Assembly (NCBI GenBank): GCA_018373675.1
Contig: JAHAGQ010000021.1
Location: 1-36,456 of the forward strand
Reading direction: 5' to 3'
DNA from: Collinsella sp.
Lineage (GTDB): Bacteria > Actinomycetota > Coriobacteriia > Coriobacteriales > Coriobacteriaceae
Length of the DNA stretch: 36,456 bases
Under the pieces are notes generated by a model, which ran no database searches, was not told the DNA's origin, and saw nothing but the letters and a program-made list of their open reading frames with translations. Positions 32,735-36,456 of the stretch are shown one piece after another. The first letter of the stretch is position 1. Each line of letters starts with the position of its first letter. Made by a program: the position numbers and the translations under genes.

Positions 32735-33691
32735 CTAGTTCCCCTGCGCGCCCGAAATACCGTTTTGCAGGGCATCCCAGGCGTTCGTTGCCATATCGCC
32801 CAGGTTCTGTGCGGTATCGCCGAGGTTCTGAGCCGTGTCACCCAGCTCTTGGGCCTTATCTCCCAGCTCCTGGGCCTTGTTGCTCAGGTCCTCCAGCGTA
32901 TTAGAGCTCGAGCTGTCCGCGCCGCCCTGGTCGCCGGACGCGTTGCCCGACGAGCCGTCCTTGCGCGTGAGCTGAATCTCGAGGTTGCCGTTGTCGTTGT
33001 AGTATGCAGACGTAACCACCCAGTTGGCGTCGACAACAGGCGTCGAGCCGTCATCGGTCAGGATCACGGCATTCGAAAGATCGGCCCCACGCGACTTGAG
33101 GAGCTGCTTGGCGTTGGACCAGTACTGACCCGGGATATCGCTCAGGTCGACGGTGCCGGACTGGGTAGTCTCGGTCTGCTCGGCCGTGGTATCAGTCGTG
33201 GCGCCCCGCTTGTTGAGCATGCCCGACACGATGGCAAACACAACCGACAGGGCAAAGAAGATCGCCAGAACGATCAGGATTTTCTTGATCACGCTCGACG
33301 AACGCGAAGGCTTCTTCTCCTCGTCCTCGCCATACTGAGGGATGGACTTGGGATACTCACGATACGGCTCGCGCGCATATCGGTCGCGCGACTCGTAGCG
33401 CGGCTGTGCCGTGCGCGGCATATATGTCGTCTGCTGAGGCTGCGGAATGGGATTTTGCAGCAGGTCATCATAAGGGTCTGCCGCCGCGTTGCCGTAGGGA
33501 CTCTGCGACGAGACACCATACGGGTCCTGCGCTGCGTTTCCGTAATTCACAACGCGCGTGGGATCGGCCGACACCTGCGTCGTATCGGGGGCAGCGTAGC
33601 CGGGATTCGGCACGACGCGGGTCTCATCGGCGCCATTGCCCGTCCGCGGGGAGCCGTAGCCACCCATTACGGTCGTCTTATCCTGGTCCAT
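32735..33691 (-). CDS. Single-pass membrane protein with proline/glycine-rich N-terminus and heptad-repeat tail
   Basis: The 318-residue protein starts with a long disordered segment rich in Pro, Gln, Asn, Tyr and Arg (residues 1-130; repeated NYGNAAQDPYG-like units). One membrane helix follows (VIKKILIVLAIFFALSVVFA, about 133-155). The outer part contains a small globular stretch (IPGQYWSNAKQLLKSRGADLSNAVI to NGNLEIQLTRKDG). The C-terminal tail has four 7-residue repeats, KAQELGD twice and TAQNLGD twice, then MATNAWD. The extracellular middle is reminiscent of small binding domains in Coriobacterial membrane proteins, but I cannot name it. AAGGAA lies upstream of the ATG at 33691. It is convergent with the CDF gene. 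Confidence 0.75.
   Translation of the reverse strand: MDQDKTTVMGGYGSPRTGNGADETRVVPNPGYAAPDTTQVSADPTRVVNYGNAAQDPYGVSSQSPYGNAAADPYDDLLQNPIPQPQQTTYMPRTAQPRYESRDRYAREPYREYPKSIPQYGEDEEKKPSRSSSVIKKILIVLAIFFALSVVFAIVSGMLNKRGATTDTTAEQTETTQSGTVDLSDIPGQYWSNAKQLLKSRGADLSNAVILTDDGSTPVVDANWVVTSAYYNDNGNLEIQLTRKDGSSGNASGDQGGADSSSSNTLEDLSNKAQELGDKAQELGDTAQNLGDTAQNLGDMATNAWDALQNGISGAQGN
32795..32878 (-). repeat. Four 21-bp tandem repeats coding for heptads
   Basis: Four in-frame 21-bp units encode KAQELGD, KAQELGD, TAQNLGD and TAQNLGD near the end of the 318-residue membrane protein. A coiled-coil or amphipathic helix results. Such units can change in number by slippage. Confidence 0.7.
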
Positions 33692-33828
33692 GCAACGATT
33701 CCTTTCCGTCGCCCGTAAGCAATAAGTTATCCATGCATTCTACCCGCGCAAAAGCCTATGATGGGCAAAGCCCGCCGGTATCTACAAGACATGCGCGGCC
33801 GACGGTCACAAGCGAATCGAGGAACGTC

Positions 33829-34065
33829 ATGGCAAAAAGCAAGCTCATCAAAGACACAACGCGCGCCGAACGCGAGGAGATCATTAAGCTGGCGCTCGCG
33901 GGCTGCGGTAACGGCAGCTGCGACAACTGCGGCAGTTGCAGCTTGGGAGCAGGCGACCCGTACGGCACCTACCAGCCCTACATTGACGGCGAGATGGAAA
34001 TCGCCGATATCAACATGATGGTCGCCGAGCGCAACGCCAAACTCTTCGGCCTCCAGCGCGGCTAA
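33829..34065 (+). CDS. Small Cys-rich protein, 78 residues
   Basis: The protein has a basic start (MAKSKLIKDTTRAEREEIIK), a cysteine cluster CGNGSCDNCGSC (C-x4-C-x2-C-x2-C, about residues 26-37), and a conserved-looking C-terminal half (PYIDGEMEIADINMMVAERNAKLFGL). I recall similar short proteins in Firmicutes, always without a function. The cysteines suggest a zinc or iron-sulfur site. ATG 33829 has GAGG 7 bases upstream. A longer frame runs upstream to 33406 but overlaps the opposite gene and has no support. Confidence 0.78.
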   Translation: MAKSKLIKDTTRAEREEIIKLALAGCGNGSCDNCGSCSLGAGDPYGTYQPYIDGEMEIADINMMVAERNAKLFGLQRG

Positions 34066-34096
34066 TGATCCCTTCTTGGGCTGTGCACCAAAAAAT

Positions 34097-34236
34097 GCGC
34101 CCATCTACTACGTTTAACCCAAGGGTGCCAACCATAGCCATATTTGTGTTAACAAAACCGCAGGTAAACGTCTTGCCGCATTGTTAAAAAACGCTCCATG
34201 GTCGGTCCAACCCTGGTAAACGTAGTAGATGGGCGC
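34097..34236. repeat. 140-bp palindromic element with 20-bp perfect terminal inverted repeats
   Basis: GCGCCCATCTACTACGTTTA (34097-34116) has an exact reverse complement at 34217-34236. Inside, CCAAGGGTGCCAACCAT pairs imperfectly with ATGGTCGGTCCAACCCTGG, and TTAACAA pairs with TTGTTAA, so the whole 140 bp can fold as one long interrupted hairpin. T-runs lie outside on both strands (TTTTCG on plus, ATTTTTTGG on minus), so it can end transcripts both ways. No clear target-site duplication is visible. It could be a MITE-like remnant or a structured RNA. Confidence 0.75.
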
Positions 34237-34285
34237 TTTTCGTGGCGCGGCTGGCCCGATTGCTTGTTTCGGAGCCAATTTGCAT

Positions 34286-34328
34286 CAAAAAGTCCCCGGC
34301 GGCGCTGCGTTTTGCGTCACCGGGGACT
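34286..34328 (-). terminator. Terminator after the zinc-ribbon membrane protein gene
   Basis: On the minus strand AGTCCCCGG pairs with CCGGGGACT across a 20-base loop and is followed by TTTTTG. It lies 26 bp past the stop of the gene ending at 34355. Confidence 0.85.
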
Positions 34329-34354
34329 GTTCAATTTATCCCTCGCGGTCCACC

Positions 34355-36193
34355 TTACTCATTGGGTACGTACGTAGCCCTGGCTCGCTCGGGCGTTACA
34401 TCCTGGCCGCAGGAATAGCTCGAGTCGAAGGCGTGCGCCACCAAGTCGTGCGTATCCCATGCCATGCAGTCAAACTCGCCGGTATCGAGGACGATGATAT
34501 AGCCCTTGCCGTCGTAGTAGAAATGATCCTCGGTGTAGTTATCGTCATCGTCGATGTTGTCTTCGGACACGGAGTCCATATCCGGCTTTGCCGTCTTAAT
34601 TGCCTGCTTGGCCTCACTCTTGAGGGTATCGAACGAGAGCCCGTGCTGCGCAAGCGAGTCCTCGAGCGAAACCTGCTCACCCGTCTTGAGGTTGTAGTAC
34701 GCCGACCTCGTCACCCGCTCCGATCGATACGGAGGCTGATAGCTGCTGGTGAACGTACGCACACAGGCGATATCGCCATCGATTGAAACGATCTCGGCGG
34801 TGTACATCATGGTCACGCGGCTGTCCTCGTCATCCATCGAGGCCTGCTTGCTCGCTTCGAGCGTATTCGCAACGAGCTGGACCATATCCTTGTTAAACTT
34901 GGCGACGCCCACGCCCTGGCCCTTCACCTGGGGGTAGGTCCACGTAGCCGTGATCTGACACGTGTCATCGGGAGACGGATCCAGCGGGCCTTCGCCAACC
35001 GCAGCCGTAAAGTCAACATCCTGCGTGGCAGAAACGGCCTCGTAGCCCACCTGCGCATCGTCAGAGTCCTTCGACTTCAGCTGCTCCAGCGTCGTGGCCA
35101 CCGTTGCGATGGTTTCGTTTACCGAATCCTTATCGTAAACTAGCACGCCATAAACGCCAGAAAAAGGAGCGAAAGACACATACGCCTGATGGGGAGCCAC
35201 ACTAACATCCGGCGTATAGACCTTCTCAATCTTGCCATTCTTATACGCCCAGACTTCAAGATGCGCAGCGGCCGCGTTATCCACACGGTCCACCGGTTCA
35301 TCGGAATACTCAATCAGTAGCTCATCTTGGCCGTCGCCATCAAAGTCAACAAGTTTGGCATAGGCAACACCCTGGGCTCCATACGTAGATTGAGAATCAT
35401 CAATCTCAACAGCCTCGCCCTCGCCGTACTTTTTCTGGTACTCGAGGATCTTGTCGGTGAACAGCTCGTTTGCCGTCTTGACCGCCGCCTTGGCAGAGGC
35501 CTTGGCCTCCTTCTTGGACTGCGTGAGCTCAACGTTCTTGGGAGCGTCCGAGCCTTCCTTGGCGTAGTCGACCTTCATGGTGGTCGTGCTCTTCTTTTTG
35601 CCCTTGCCCGAGGTGATGGTCATCTGGTACTTCTGGTCGGGCAGCTCGCCAAAGTCCTCCATGACAAAGCCGTCCTCGCCATCCACTTTGATGGTGTAGC
35701 TCTTGCCCTTGCCAGACACCGGCGCCAGCTCGACGGTATAGCTCTTGAGCTTTTTGCCCTTGCTGTTCTTGGGCAGCACTTTAGTCTCGCACGCGCAGAC
35801 AACGTAGCCCTTGCCGCCCGAAGTCACCTCGGACGACGAGCCGATGCGCGGCACGACGACGATTGCCACTACGATGGCGACAACGGCAACACCGCCGATA
35901 ACGGCAGCGACGATACGGCCCCTGTGCTTGGGCTTCTTGGGCTGCGGCGTCGGAACAAACGATTGAGCGGTCTCAGCAGGCTCGGTCATAGGCTCCTCAT
36001 AACGAGACTGCGCCGCCATATGAACCGGGGCACCCTGAGGAGCTTGCTGTCCCACAGGAGCGGACGACGGCGCATCCCCTACCGGAAACGCCACAGGCTC
36101 CGCCTGGTCCTCAACTCCGCCCACGCGAGCGCCGCAGCTCGTGCAAAACGTGGAGCCATCGGGTATCTGAGCTCCGCACTTGGTGCAATACAT
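34355..36193 (-). CDS. Zinc-ribbon membrane protein with large extracellular region
   Basis: The 612-residue protein opens with a zinc ribbon (MYCTKCGAQIPDGSTFCTSC; Cys3, Cys6, Cys17, Cys20). A Pro/Ala/Gln-rich cytoplasmic linker leads to one membrane helix (IVAAVIGGVAVVAIVVAIVVV, about 100-120). The outer part contains a beta-rich stretch (125-215, repeated KGKK-x-K motifs). A Lys/Ala helix (230-260) precedes an FG-GAP-like segment (YAKLVDFDGDGQDELLIEY). The C-terminal region (435-612) resembles DUF3298/RsiV-like domains (YYNLKTGEQVSLEDSL). The start at 36193 has GGGAG 5 bases upstream; the frame is open to 36271 without support. Function is unknown; the layout suggests a membrane sensor or envelope binder. 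Confidence 0.82.
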   Translation of the reverse strand: MYCTKCGAQIPDGSTFCTSCGARVGGVEDQAEPVAFPVGDAPSSAPVGQQAPQGAPVHMAAQSRYEEPMTEPAETAQSFVPTPQPKKPKHRGRIVAAVIGGVAVVAIVVAIVVVPRIGSSSEVTSGGKGYVVCACETKVLPKNSKGKKLKSYTVELAPVSGKGKSYTIKVDGEDGFVMEDFGELPDQKYQMTITSGKGKKKSTTTMKVDYAKEGSDAPKNVELTQSKKEAKASAKAAVKTANELFTDKILEYQKKYGEGEAVEIDDSQSTYGAQGVAYAKLVDFDGDGQDELLIEYSDEPVDRVDNAAAAHLEVWAYKNGKIEKVYTPDVSVAPHQAYVSFAPFSGVYGVLVYDKDSVNETIATVATTLEQLKSKDSDDAQVGYEAVSATQDVDFTAAVGEGPLDPSPDDTCQITATWTYPQVKGQGVGVAKFNKDMVQLVANTLEASKQASMDDEDSRVTMMYTAEIVSIDGDIACVRTFTSSYQPPYRSERVTRSAYYNLKTGEQVSLEDSLAQHGLSFDTLKSEAKQAIKTAKPDMDSVSEDNIDDDDNYTEDHFYYDGKGYIIVLDTGEFDCMAWDTHDLVAHAFDSSYSCGQDVTPERARATYVPNE

Positions 36194-36354
36194 CGCATCT
36201 CCCGTCTCTCGTCGCAGCCGCAATGCGCCCGCGCAGTTCTTCCAACTACACCGTACGAGAAAAATCCCCATTCTTGTTGCGCAACATTGCCGCCACGTCC
36301 AAAACTATGCCGGTTTACTACGATAAATCGCCCGAACCTGAGCACGCTACTTTA

Positions 36355-36410
36355 CTAGAAAACAAAACCGACGCTCCTATAAGTTGTCAAGAGGCAGTTT
36401 GCGGGAGCGT
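36355..36410 (-). terminator. Terminator-like hairpin of the gene entering from the right edge
   Basis: On the minus strand ACGCTCC pairs with GGAGCGT across a 26-base loop and is followed by CGGTTTTGTTTTC. Its 5' arm overlaps the last codons of the partial gene at 36387-36456. Confidence 0.5.
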
Positions 36411-36456
36411 TCTCTCCAATTCGCACAGGAGCTCGTAATACCTCCTCTCCAGTTTC
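36387..36456 (-). CDS. 3' end of a gene running off the right edge
   Basis: On the minus strand one frame reads KLERRYYELLCELERTLPQ, then TAS, and stops with TGA at 36387-36389. The composition (Leu/Glu/Arg/Tyr, helical) is protein-like, and a terminator-like hairpin follows directly. Another frame stays open to a TAG further on, so this call is tentative. No family can be assigned from 22 residues. Confidence 0.4.
   Translation of the reverse strand, partial: KLERRYYELLCELERTLPQTAS

Noticed and set aside
34163..34171. GGTAAACGT recurring near 8721, 34163 and 34216 as a possible shared operator
   Set aside because: One copy is part of the palindromic element's arm and the contexts differ; nine bases matching three times in 36 kb is not strong enough.
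36387..36456. TTGACA-like box (minus strand, about 36391-36386) as a promoter
   Set aside because: No -10 box at proper spacing, and the same bases fit better as the 3' end of a gene and a terminator.

Overview
The window is a G+C-rich, densely packed bacterial chromosome segment. Most starts are ATG, a few are GTG, and most have clear AG-rich ribosome binding sites. Gene content suggests a Gram-positive, anaerobic actinomycete of the Coriobacteriia, and a gut Collinsella-like organism is my best guess. The signs are the long LAxTG-type and membrane-anchored surface proteins, DUF4430 proteins, DegV, class III fructose-bisphosphatase, a C69 dipeptidase and zinc-ribbon membrane proteins. The species call is inference from style and gene families; there is no rRNA here to confirm it. 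No tRNA, rRNA, CRISPR array or intact insertion sequence was seen.

Layout. 1-6.2 kb is a translation and tRNA-modification block: queuosine genes queA and queH with a DUF3267 membrane metalloprotease-like gene (minus strand), then a divergent methionyl-tRNA-synthetase-like protein and an RsmB/NOP-type RNA m5C methyltransferase (plus strand). 6-11.8 kb holds a 56-residue membrane protein, a TIM-barrel protein, DegV, class III fbp and two tandem GtrA-family membrane proteins. 11.9-17 kb is the most notable part. A cobalamin riboswitch lies ahead of a 1260-residue surface protein with four DUF4430 (transcobalamin C-terminal-like) modules, a beta-propeller-like region and a C-terminal anchor, followed at once by a second, membrane-anchored DUF4430 protein. 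I read this as a candidate vitamin-B12-regulated corrinoid capture system on the cell surface.

17-22.5 kb carries an ABC1/UbiB-like kinase with a phasin-like partner, a C69 dipeptidase, and a folate one-carbon pair (fchA-folD). In that pair FolD has lost the cyclohydrolase lysine, and the separate cyclohydrolase FchA is encoded 2 bp upstream. 22.6-27.1 kb holds two paralogous lipoproteins that share a 19-bp upstream repeat, then a Tat-exported, sortase-anchored PI-PLC-like protein with a ricin-like domain. 27.1-29.8 kb has a PH-like pseudogene, a YhcG/DUF1016 PDDEXK nuclease and an ADP-ribosylglycohydrolase, followed by a gene-free stretch with two strong hairpins. 29.8-36.4 kb holds zinc-ribbon proteins, a CDF metal exporter with a manganese-type motif, a heptad-repeat membrane protein, a small Cys-rich protein, a 140-bp palindromic element, and the 3' end of a gene that runs off the window.

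Starts were chosen by ribosome binding site spacing and often lie downstream of the longest possible frame. Functions come from recognised motifs and family memory, with no database search.
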